DNA from: Clostridium gasigenes
GTDB taxonomy: Bacteria > Bacillota > Clostridia > Clostridiales > Clostridiaceae
Reading direction: 5' to 3'
NCBI RefSeq assembly: GCF_900104115.1
Contig: NZ_FNJM01000014.1
Span: forward strand, 17,528 to 81,527
Length of the DNA stretch: 64,000 nt
The notes below the pieces were generated by a model. The model saw only the letters and a program-made list of their open reading frames with translations. It made no database searches and was not told where the DNA came from. Below, in pieces: positions 7,042-13,576 of this stretch. The position numbers were made by a program, and so were the translations under genes. Within the stretch, counting starts at the first letter, position 1, and each line of letters begins with the position of its first letter.

Positions 7042-7425
7042 CTATTCAACAAACAAGTTCTCCATATAGCTCTCATTTAAAAAATAATATGAAAAATTAT
7101 CATCAATATTTTTACTGACTGTTATGTATGTTTTTCCATTCTTATTACTTGTAAAAATCCTGATGCCTCTAATTTCTAAATTCCCTTTAATTTGTTTTAG
7201 AGTATTAATAAACATCCTCTCATCATTGTGCCAATCCTTCCATTTTGGAATTAATCCAATTCTTTTTTGACATACAAGTAATTGACTTACCAACTGCTCA
7301 TAGTCACCTGTCCACCTATGACATGTATCAGTAAACATAATCATATAAATTAACATTATATTACTTTCTTTTCTTTTAATTTTATTTACCTTATCCTTAT
7401 ATAAATAAAACTCCTTATTAATCAT
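7042..7425 (-). CDS. Unknown cassette protein (127 residues)
   Basis: Family not recognised. The start of the protein is basic (MINKEFYLYKDKVNKIKRKE), followed by a hydrophobic stretch (IMLIYMIMFTDTCHRWTGDY) and a region with WKDWHND. Its first codons overlap the end of the preceding gene (7418-7425), which indicates translational coupling. It is the fourth gene of the operon led by the gene at 9726-10,028. Confidence 0.6.
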   Translation of the reverse strand: MINKEFYLYKDKVNKIKRKESNIMLIYMIMFTDTCHRWTGDYEQLVSQLLVCQKRIGLIPKWKDWHNDERMFINTLKQIKGNLEIRGIRIFTSNKNGKTYITVSKNIDDNFSYYFLNESYMENLFVE

Positions 7426-7984
7426 TTGAACGCCATCCTTTATAACTTATTTCTTCAATAAAATCTATTACCGTTACCTCTTTAGTTTCATTATTAAAAT
7501 CATTAATATTAAATTCATATTTCGCATTTACCTCTACATCCTTTTCATTAATATTACCATTATCTAACGTAAATCTTTCATCAAGTTTCATTCCTTCAAT
7601 CCCAATTTTACATATGTATTTTTTAAACTCCTTAAATATTTTTTTAAGATCTACGGCTGTCCAAATTATTTCTTTTGCATTATTCCTCCAAACTACTCTA
7701 AAATAATAAGCCTCTATATAAATCATTTTAGGTTTTACCTTTAAAGTCTCTACATAAGATTTGAGTTCTTCTAAATTTTCATCGATTTTTTCTTTTTTAG
7801 GTAAATCATACACCTCTAAATCTATAACGTACCTAAGAGGTAGCAATTCCTCGCTAGTTACCTCTTTAAATGGTACAAGTGCTGTAATATCTCCTATTTT
7901 GTAAGTCTTATTATTTTTCTCTAGCTTAATACATTCACCATTTTTAGTTTTTTCAAAATAATTCCTTTTCGTCTCATTTCTCAC
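7418..7984 (-). CDS. Unknown cassette protein (188 residues)
   Basis: Family not recognised. The sequence is Lys/Glu-rich and appears to be soluble mixed alpha/beta, with no Cys cluster or membrane segment. It directly follows the Cch-like ATPase gene with a 15-base gap and overlaps the next gene, so it is part of the same replication/recombination operon. In staphylococcal SCC elements genes next to cch encode DNA-binding partners. Whether this protein is one of them cannot be seen. Confidence 0.6.
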   Translation of the reverse strand: MRNETKRNYFEKTKNGECIKLEKNNKTYKIGDITALVPFKEVTSEELLPLRYVIDLEVYDLPKKEKIDENLEELKSYVETLKVKPKMIYIEAYYFRVVWRNNAKEIIWTAVDLKKIFKEFKKYICKIGIEGMKLDERFTLDNGNINEKDVEVNAKYEFNINDFNNETKEVTVIDFIEEISYKGWRSND

Positions 7985-7999
7985 AAAAATATTCCTCCT

Positions 8000-9733
8000 T
8001 TAATCTAAATATTCTTTTTTTATATGTAACATTCTTGGTCTTGAATTACTTCCATCATCATTTCTTATAGTCTTTTTAGGTAAATTATTTTTATCTTCTA
8101 CCTTAATTACCCTTCTATCTGCAAGTGCTTTAAGCAATCCTTTTATTGGTAGTTGTAGATATACACCAGCTCTTTGTAACTTACTTCTTACGATCCCATA
8201 AATATTATTTGAATTAAAATAGTAGTATTCTGAATCATAAAACCCATCAATAGACTTATATTGATTTCCTACCACTTCACCAGTTTCTAGATTTTTCATT
8301 GTTACAGACTTGCTTGTTATTAATTCCTTTATAGTTTCTAGGAATAACTCAACTGGATCATCTGCCTTAGAATTTTCATGTTTGTTTTTTATGTGCTCTA
8401 AGAATTCTAACTTTGCATGTTCTATAGATTCATCAGCTTTTTCTGCTGTAATTATTCCAACCTCAACGTAGAATTGGTACATCATATCTAATCCAACTAA
8501 CAACCATGCAAAAGATTCATAAGTTCTTCCATGTGTCATAATCGCCTTCTCTCTTATTTCATTTAAATAATAGTAATAATTGGCTTTTATTGCTTCTAGG
8601 AACTCCTCGTAATTATTATTAACTTCTTTCTTTATCCATAAGATATACGTTCTCATACTAATTGATAACAATTCAGTATTTCGTTGTGCTTCAGTTAATG
8701 CTTCTAAATTTACACTATCTTGCTTTAATTCTATTGGTAATAACCTTGCTACTGTTGAATTTCCTGGTACAATTGATTCTCCAGTTATAAGTGTCATCCC
8801 CCTAGGTATAAACTGCGTTTGACTTTCCATCGTAACTGTTAACCTACCTCTTGATGTTCTATCTCCATAAGCTCTTACAATTCTTTCAGCAACAGTATTA
8901 ATATTTTGAGTTTCCTTATGACTTTGTTGAGGACAAAAATCATCAAGTATCATTAATGAATCCTTTAACTTATATGATTTCAATTCTATTGATGAATATG
9001 TATCATTAAAACTTGCTGTAACTCTATTTTCAAAACTGCCGAAATGAGATAAAAACAACTTACCTATTGTAGTTTTACGAGTTCCTGTAAACCCGTACAG
9101 CCACACAACAAATTCTGGCAACTTCAATATTTTCCCAATAAACTCTAGAAGTGGACATAAATAAACTAATCCTAATAATATGTAAGCTATTCCTTCATCT
9201 ACTACATTTAATAAATCCAAGCTTTTTTGTGTTGCTAATGAAACATCTGATTCCTTTCTTGATATCTTATAATTTCTAAAATGCTCATCCATCTCAACAT
9301 CAATAGTTTCTTCTCCGATTGCTCCATCATAATCTAAATATTCATATTCACCATTCCCACTCTTTACCCACCCTGTATTGCTATATTGTTCAATAGTTTC
9401 TACATATCTAAATAATTTCTTTATAATTAGTAAAAAATCTTTTTCTTTACCTGGATATATTATTGCATCCATACCGAGGTAGGAAGGTACCCATTTTAAA
9501 TTAGATACCTCTGAAGCTGATAACTTAATATCATCAACCTCCCTATCACCATCAATAACAACTGATACTACAATATATATTTCATACATCCCATTTCTAA
9601 TAAATCTAACTTGCCTCTTTGGAATAATTATAATATTCGTAACTGGCGAGTTTTTATTATTTACGATTTGTCCATCTTCAGTACACTTATACCCATCTCT
9701 ACCCAAAATATTTCTAACATCATTTTTATTCAT
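8000..9733 (-). CDS. DUF927-family ATPase, SCC Cch-like putative replicative helicase
   Basis: The 577-residue protein has an N-terminal domain of about 200 residues, then a P-loop ATPase with Walker A GFTGTRKTT at about residues 213-221 and Walker B LMILDDFCP at about 258-266, followed by RIVRAYGDRTSRGR and TLITGE. The context FVVWLYGFTGTRKTTIGKLF and the polar stretch after it match DUF927 proteins. In SCC elements the Cch protein of this family is an MCM-like helicase thought to replicate the excised circle. The start overlaps the upstream gene by 8 bases, and the recombinase gene lies 2.3 kb downstream on the same strand, as in SCC. Confidence 0.75.
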   Translation of the reverse strand: MNKNDVRNILGRDGYKCTEDGQIVNNKNSPVTNIIIIPKRQVRFIRNGMYEIYIVVSVVIDGDREVDDIKLSASEVSNLKWVPSYLGMDAIIYPGKEKDFLLIIKKLFRYVETIEQYSNTGWVKSGNGEYEYLDYDGAIGEETIDVEMDEHFRNYKISRKESDVSLATQKSLDLLNVVDEGIAYILLGLVYLCPLLEFIGKILKLPEFVVWLYGFTGTRKTTIGKLFLSHFGSFENRVTASFNDTYSSIELKSYKLKDSLMILDDFCPQQSHKETQNINTVAERIVRAYGDRTSRGRLTVTMESQTQFIPRGMTLITGESIVPGNSTVARLLPIELKQDSVNLEALTEAQRNTELLSISMRTYILWIKKEVNNNYEEFLEAIKANYYYYLNEIREKAIMTHGRTYESFAWLLVGLDMMYQFYVEVGIITAEKADESIEHAKLEFLEHIKNKHENSKADDPVELFLETIKELITSKSVTMKNLETGEVVGNQYKSIDGFYDSEYYYFNSNNIYGIVRSKLQRAGVYLQLPIKGLLKALADRRVIKVEDKNNLPKKTIRNDDGSNSRPRMLHIKKEYLD

Positions 9734-10028
9734 TTACAGTCACCTCATAAGTTGATGGAGTAGTTATTATTTCTGAATACCCATACTTATAATTAAGCGT
9801 TTTATTAGTAAGAAAAGTATTTAACTTCCTTATAACTTTAATAGCTTCTTCATATCCTCCATTTACTATCATATTTACAGCAACTTCTACTACTTGTCCT
9901 ACTTCTTTACAAGAATTAATATTCACCTTACTCATATTTCTATTATTGAAATTTAGCAAGTTATCTACAATCCCTCTATTCTCAGCTACCACTCTTACCT
10001 TTACTAATATTTCTTTTCTTTTGATCAT
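9726..10028 (-). CDS. Small unknown protein encoded directly upstream of the Cch-like ATPase
   Basis: The 100-residue protein is preceded by AGGAGAGG and overlaps the ATPase start by 8 bases. It has no recognised family. The sequence is basic at the N-terminus (MIKRKEILVKVRVVAENRG) and later Asn/Val-rich. In SCC elements a small single-stranded-DNA-binding protein is often encoded beside cch, so this may be a functional equivalent. It is the first gene after the AT-rich repeat block at 10,059-10,150. Confidence 0.6.
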   Translation of the reverse strand: MIKRKEILVKVRVVAENRGIVDNLLNFNNRNMSKVNINSCKEVGQVVEVAVNMIVNGGYEEAIKVIRKLNTFLTNKTLNYKYGYSEIITTPSTYEVTVNE

Positions 10029-10058
10029 ATATATCCTCTCCTTTTTTATCTTGTGCCC

Positions 10059-10150
10059 CTCAAGCCCGTTAATTATTTCTTATATTTATATTTCTTATAT
10101 TTCTTATATTTCTTATATTTATTTTTCTTATATTTATTTTGATGGGCTTG
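10059..10150. repeat. Short AT-rich direct repeats framed by an inverted repeat (candidate origin/operator)
   Basis: About five copies of TTCTTATAT occur between 10,076 and 10,135, three of them in exact 9-bp register (10,091-10,117). The block is bounded by CAAGCCC (10,061-10,067) and its inverse GGGCTTG (10,144-10,150), which are the only GC-rich words nearby. It lies between the predicted promoter and the first gene of the Cch-like operon. Such iteron-like blocks serve as replication-protein or repressor binding sites. Confidence 0.55.
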
Positions 10151-10187
10151 ACGGGATTATGAATAATTTATTACTATCATGATGCTT

Positions 10188-10216
10188 ATAATAATATTTA
10201 TTATAGCTTCTATCAA
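10188..10216 (-). promoter_or_regulatory. Predicted sigma-A promoter of the Cch-like operon
   Basis: On the reverse strand TTGATA (10,216-10,211) is followed after 17 bases by TATTAT (10,193-10,188). It points into the operon starting at 10,028 and would place the AT-rich repeats in the leader. Confidence 0.45.
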
Positions 10217-10766
10217 ATCATCCAGACCTCGTCTGAACAAATTGACATATATTCCGTCTCAACTTCAACCTTACTTAATTTGTATTTTTAACTATATATA
10301 TCCTTGCTAGAGTTACTTGCCTAAAAATTTCTTTATCTATTCACTATAGGACTTCCTTGGTTCCATTTATATGTTTTTATGTATTTATATTCAAATTAAT
10401 TGTATATTTATTTTATTTATTACATTTACTTGTTTATTTGTAATTTTGGTGCAACTTTTATATACTTATGATTTGTACTATTTACTCCCGATTGTATTTT
10501 CTTATTTAATTTCAACCTATATTCTTCCCTACATCTATTTATATCAATTAATCTATATCCTACAGTTTATTTTTCCCCTCTACTTTTGAATTGTATTTAG
10601 TTCTTATCCTATTGGATTTCAATCGTTTAGCCTGTTTATTGAGCTTTTTTCTTCACTTGTGCATTTTTGTGCCCTTACTTTCTAGCTTTGCTTATTTCTA
10701 CCCTAGTTATTCTTTTTTTACAATTGTATTTAATTATCTAGTATCTATCTCGTAGAAAAAAAAATA
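10217..10766. other. Gene-free pyrimidine-rich stretch inside the cassette
   Basis: About 550 bp without a credible gene on either strand. The + strand is strongly T/C-rich. It has one long open frame (10,371-10,589) that lacks a ribosome-binding site and encodes low-complexity Ile/Tyr/Leu sequence. It may hold origin or regulatory DNA, but I see no further repeats. Confidence 0.5.
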
Positions 10767-10801
10767 AAGTCTTAATCTATATTTAAATAGATTAAGACTT
10801 C
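10767..10801 (-). terminator. Rho-independent terminator of the TM2 protein gene
   Basis: AAGTCTTAATCTAT and its inverse form a 13-14-bp stem, followed on the reverse strand by a long T-rich run (ATTTTTTTTTTC). It lies just past the stop at 10,828. Confidence 0.8.
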
Positions 10802-10827
10802 GTATTATTTATATATAATTGCTTGTA

Positions 10828-11286
10828 CTATACTAATTCAGTACCATTAGAATTAGGTAACTTACCTGTAAATATTTGTATTGCATCAATTATAGCCCAT
10901 ATCCAGCATCCCAGAAGTACTGGTTCAAAGAATAACATTGCTATTGCAAATAAGCCTAATTGCATAAACCCTATTTCTTTATATCCTAGATAGAATCTAT
11001 GTATCCCCATTGCCCCTAAGAATATGGATAATAGTCCTGCTACTATTTTATTATTGTTATTAGTAGAACTACTATTATTTGTAGCGTTCTTTATTTGATT
11101 TGTGAAGTTGTTCATTGATCCTTTTAATCTTATCCCACAATTTAAGCAGACCTCTGCGCCTTTATTCTTTACCTCTACCCCACAGTCAGGACAGAATTTT
11201 TCACCTTGTCCTTTATTTGTCGCACATTTAATGCATATTACTGCCTTTTCATTAGTTATTTGTTCCCCACATTCTCTACAATACAT
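10828..11286 (-). CDS. Zinc-ribbon TM2-domain membrane protein
   Basis: The 152-residue protein opens with two zinc ribbons (MYCRECG...CIKC and KFCPDCG...CLNCG), then an Asn/Ser-rich linker, then a TM2 domain: a helix with GLLSIFLGAMGIHRFYLGY, then GFMQLGLFAIAMLF and a helix ending WAIIDAIQIFTGK. TM2 proteins are small two-helix membrane proteins of poorly known function. The terminator lies directly downstream. It forms a pair with the upstream Mor-like regulator gene (4-base gap). Confidence 0.75.
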   Translation of the reverse strand: MYCRECGEQITNEKAVICIKCATNKGQGEKFCPDCGVEVKNKGAEVCLNCGIRLKGSMNNFTNQIKNATNNSSSTNNNNKIVAGLLSIFLGAMGIHRFYLGYKEIGFMQLGLFAIAMLFFEPVLLGCWIWAIIDAIQIFTGKLPNSNGTELV

Positions 11287-11290
11287 TTTT

Positions 11291-11569
11291 TTATTCCTCC
11301 GTTTTCACATTATTTTTAACTTCAATTTTATTTATTACTTGTTGTAACCAGTTGCAAGTATATCCAAGCTCCCTAGATAGTTGCTTTAGATTATTTCCAT
11401 TATAGTGTTTTATTAGATATTCTATTATGTAGTTCTTAGAATGTAATCTCATCGGAAACGTTACCTGTTGTCCTCTGTAATTCTCATAGATTTTAAATGT
11501 AATATCTTCTCCTAAAACTTCAATCATATCTTTATAAATGCCACTATAATTTTCACTTTTTTTCTTCAT
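11291..11569 (-). CDS. Mor-like helix-turn-helix protein
   Basis: The 92-residue protein contains VLGEDITFKIYENYRGQQVTF and, after it, YIIEYLIKHYNGNNLKQLSR followed by ELGYTCNWLQQVINK. This matches the Mor-transcription-activator-like family of small regulators common on clostridial mobile elements: an N-terminal dimerisation half and a C-terminal helix-turn-helix. The ATG at 11,569 lies 17 bases from AGGAGG. A six-codon reading frame (MYEEKK) starts closer to that site and overlaps the main start, so translation may be coupled through it. Confidence 0.55.
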   Translation of the reverse strand: MKKKSENYSGIYKDMIEVLGEDITFKIYENYRGQQVTFPMRLHSKNYIIEYLIKHYNGNNLKQLSRELGYTCNWLQQVINKIEVKNNVKTEE

Positions 11570-11651
11570 ACATTCTATTTATATAACCTCCTTTTTCAGC
11601 TCTAATTAAATAATAACCTGTCTTAGATTCTTTGTAATGCTGATTATAGTT

Positions 11652-11675
11652 GTGATTTTATCTTGTAAAATCACA
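11652..11675. promoter_or_regulatory. 10-bp inverted repeat
   Basis: GTGATTTTA and TAAAATCAC form a stem with a short loop upstream of the Mor-like gene and downstream of the 25-residue ORF. No T run follows. It could be an operator or an RNA stem. Confidence 0.4.
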
Positions 11676-11696
11676 TAATAAATTAATATTTATTAT

Positions 11697-11774
11697 TTAC
11701 TTGTTAGCCTCTATTCCTGTCGCTACAACAGTACATACTGCACCTAAAATCTTTAATATTGTTGAAAACCCCAT
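11697..11774 (-). CDS. Small hydrophobic peptide, 25 residues
   Basis: An almost perfect AAAGGAGGTGA site, lying inside the last codons of the upstream gene, precedes ATG at 11,774. The peptide MGFSTILKILGAVCTVVATG-IEANK has one hydrophobic helix. The upstream stop TAG directly abuts this ATG, so translation is coupled. Such short hydrophobic peptides can be toxin-like or membrane-active, but no evidence decides this. Confidence 0.6.
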   Translation of the reverse strand: MGFSTILKILGAVCTVVATGIEANK

Positions 11775-12131
11775 CTATTTCACCTCCTTTAAATATGTAT
11801 AAATATATGAATAACAGTCTTTGACTGGTATTAACTTAATTACATACTTAGCAATTTCAAAGTCAATGTATAGAAGTTTTTCATTATCATAGCCTGTACC
11901 CTCGCATAGCTCTACAACTTTTTCATAGGTATTTATTAAATCGAATTGTATATGATTTAAATCCTCTTGTAGCTTCTTTAAATCTATTTGCTTCTTATTA
12001 CTTAATTCAACTACTAATTCTCTTGGATTCCATTGATTAGCTAATCTTCCATCATAGAAATCAAATCTCATTACTCCTAAAAGATCCTTACTGTCATATT
12101 CAAAATACTTTTTTTTGCTTAGATTTTTCAT
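11775..12131 (-). CDS. Unknown cassette protein (118 residues)
   Basis: The chosen start is the ATG at 12,131, seven bases after GGAGG. An ATG at 12,146 overlaps that site. The protein begins MKNLSKKKYFEYDSKDLLGV and contains FDFYDGRLANQWNPRELVVE. Family not recognised. It is the third of a run of four short coupled genes (12,328 to 11,697) read leftward. Confidence 0.6.
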   Translation of the reverse strand: MKNLSKKKYFEYDSKDLLGVMRFDFYDGRLANQWNPRELVVELSNKKQIDLKKLQEDLNHIQFDLINTYEKVVELCEGTGYDNEKLLYIDFEIAKYVIKLIPVKDCYSYIYTYLKEVK

Positions 12132-12147
12132 CTTATTTACCTCCATT

Positions 12148-12246
12148 TTAGTATTCTTCTATTAATCCCCACATTATTAGTTGTAAATGTAGTGATATTT
12201 GATTATTTATTCCTCTAGTAACATACCTATTATTTTTCTTAAACAT
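12148..12246 (-). CDS. DUF960-like short protein (32 residues, truncated)
   Basis: A strong AAGGAGG site precedes ATG at 12,246. The peptide begins MFKKNNRYVTRGINNQISLH and ends LQLIMWGLIEEY. The RYVTRGIN..I....Q..MW.LI pattern is that of the N-terminal part of DUF960 proteins, which lie near ccr genes in staphylococcal SCC elements. The usual protein is about three times longer, so this is a truncated or minimal form. Family assignment is from pattern memory. Confidence 0.5.
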   Translation of the reverse strand: MFKKNNRYVTRGINNQISLHLQLIMWGLIEEY

Positions 12247-12328
12247 TTGCTTTTACCTCCTTATTGTTACAATTCTTTATAGTTAATTTCCCTTTTTTAA
12301 TTACTCCAACACATATTAAATATTTCAT
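12239..12328 (-). CDS. Tiny ORF, 29 residues
   Basis: GGAGG precedes ATG at 12,328 at slightly long spacing. The peptide MKYLICVGVIKKGKLTIKNC-NNKEVKANV ends by overlapping the start of the DUF960-like ORF by 8 bases, a coupling arrangement. Function unknown. Confidence 0.4.
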   Translation of the reverse strand: MKYLICVGVIKKGKLTIKNCNNKEVKANV

Positions 12329-12354
12329 TATCCTTTAATCCTCCTTAAAATAGT

Positions 12355-12395
12355 AAAAGTCCTAATCACTATTCTTTATAGTAATTAGGACTTTA
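12355..12395 (-). terminator. Hairpin after the 97-residue gene
   Basis: AAAGTCCTAAT (12,356-12,366) pairs with ATTAGGACTTT (12,384-12,394), and a T-rich tail follows on the reverse strand. The hairpin overlaps the stop codon region of the gene at 12,393. Confidence 0.65.
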
Positions 12396-12686
12396 TTTCT
12401 TACTTAGTTCTTGTTTTAGCATTGTAATAAATTCATCTGAAAACACCTTTTCTTTTAATGAAGCTTTTATAAGCTCTATTAACTCTAACTCTGTTACATC
12501 AAGACTTCTTGGTATATATCTATTCTCTCTTGTTATAGTATCTTTATATAAACAGAATCTAATCTCAAATCTCTTCTTTGCTTTTATATATATTCTTTCA
12601 ATGCAATATGTGTACTCCGCATCATTTACTTTTCCTTGACCTAATATGTCACAGTATTTGGTTGACTTGATTATCTTCTTAGTCAC
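12393..12686 (-). CDS. Unknown cassette protein (97 residues)
   Basis: Family not recognised. The protein begins MTKKIIKSTKYCDILGQGKV, has a central basic segment (RIYIKAKKRFEIRFCLYKD) and a helical C-terminus. It follows the 108-residue gene with a 14-base gap and probably shares its transcript. Confidence 0.6.
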   Translation of the reverse strand: MTKKIIKSTKYCDILGQGKVNDAEYTYCIERIYIKAKKRFEIRFCLYKDTITRENRYIPRSLDVTELELIELIKASLKEKVFSDEFITMLKQELSKK

Positions 12687-12700
12687 CTTATTTCCTCCTT

Positions 12701-13027
12701 CTATTCTAGTAGGAGCTTAGAAAGTTCTTCTGTTGCTATTACTACTATTGAGTAATCACTAGATAGTAAGTATAAACTTGATGTATAGTCTTCTATTATA
12801 TCTGTGTATTCTGGTTCTAATCCTTTTAGCAACACTTTCTTTATATCATCTACATCTAATTTATCTTCTAGTATTAATACATAACCTCCAAGGTCAAAAT
12901 CTACATTTCTATAAGGACCATAATTTTTATCTAGTAGTGTTATTATTTCATCTACTTCTTGTATGATTTTCTTTGAATATTTTGGATTTACTGCTTTTAA
13001 ATGCTCTTTTTTATATATCTTTATCAT
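12701..13027 (-). CDS. Unknown mobile-element protein (108 residues)
   Basis: The protein contains EVDEIITLLDKNYGPYR, DFDLGGYVLILED and LYLLSSDYSIVVIATEEL. I recall this arrangement (a Tyr-Gly-x-x-Arg motif, GGYVLI and SSDxSIVVI) from short proteins common on clostridial integrative elements, whose function is not known. It lies in the leftward run starting at 13,442. Confidence 0.55.
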   Translation of the reverse strand: MIKIYKKEHLKAVNPKYSKKIIQEVDEIITLLDKNYGPYRNVDFDLGGYVLILEDKLDVDDIKKVLLKGLEPEYTDIIEDYTSSLYLLSSDYSIVVIATEELSKLLLE

Positions 13028-13040
13028 TACTATTCCACCC

Positions 13041-13442
13041 TCAATTATATTTAAAAGCCTCTATATATTTTTTTAATTCTTTAGATACATTTTGTTTATC
13101 TATATATATATCAACAAAATTCATATATCCAAGTACTATAAAAATATTATAATAAATAACTCCATCAAAGTCCTTTTCTTCTATCCATGATGGACATTCC
13201 TTTATACAATTTTTATTATAGTTAATTATCAATTTATCTTTTTCAAATTTAATTTCTTCATATTTTAAAATTATAATTTCTCCTATATAGTTATTTAATT
13301 TAAATTTATCCAAGCTTTGTTCTTGGTTACCTAAATTCTTATATAAGTGAATTATTTTATTTTTTATTTCAATTGATAAACTATTACCTCCTTTTAAATT
13401 ACTTAATTTATTAACTTCATTAACATTGTTAATAATAATCAT
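13041..13442 (-). CDS. Unknown cassette protein (133 residues)
   Basis: The start at 13,442 follows AAAGGAGG. An upstream ATG at 13,502 would place that site inside the gene. The protein begins MIIINNVNEVNKLSNLKGGN and is Ile/Lys/Asn-rich with no recognised motif. It is the first gene of the leftward run and is divergent from the restriction-modification genes across a 134-bp intergenic region. Confidence 0.6.
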   Translation of the reverse strand: MIIINNVNEVNKLSNLKGGNSLSIEIKNKIIHLYKNLGNQEQSLDKFKLNNYIGEIIILKYEEIKFEKDKLIINYNKNCIKECPSWIEEKDFDGVIYYNIFIVLGYMNFVDIYIDKQNVSKELKKYIEAFKYN

Positions 13443-13487
13443 TATTAAACCTCCTTTATTATCATTATAATAATATATATTTATTTT

Positions 13488-13555
13488 TTGCACTATATTC
13501 ATACTTGACTTTTCAATTTAATTGTTGTAGTATTTTGTTATGACTTTAGTGCAAA
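13488..13555. promoter_or_regulatory. Divergent intergenic region with inverted TTTGCACTA sites
   Basis: TTTGCACTA (13,488-13,496) and its inverse TAGTGCAAA (13,547-13,555) flank the start of the restriction-modification transcript 50 bp apart. The arrangement suggests a dimeric regulator binding on both sides of the promoter. Confidence 0.4.
13505..13533 (+). promoter_or_regulatory. Predicted promoter of the restriction-modification genes
   Basis: TTGACT (13,505-13,510), a 17-base spacer and TAGTAT (13,528-13,533) match a sigma-A promoter 40 bp upstream of the ribosome-binding site. Confidence 0.55.
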
Positions 13556-13576
13556 TAAAATTATGAGGTGTTATTA

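Noticed and set aside
10249-10270. TTGACA on the + strand as a promoter
   Set aside because: No -10 box at suitable spacing and no + strand gene downstream.
10371-10589. 72-residue + strand open frame rich in Ile, Tyr and Leu
   Set aside because: No ribosome-binding site, extreme low complexity and a start in AT-rich DNA. It reflects the pyrimidine-rich composition.
13568-13576. GTG start of the restriction-modification gene
   Set aside because: The GTG overlaps the Shine-Dalgarno GAGGTG; ATG 13,577 has good spacing.
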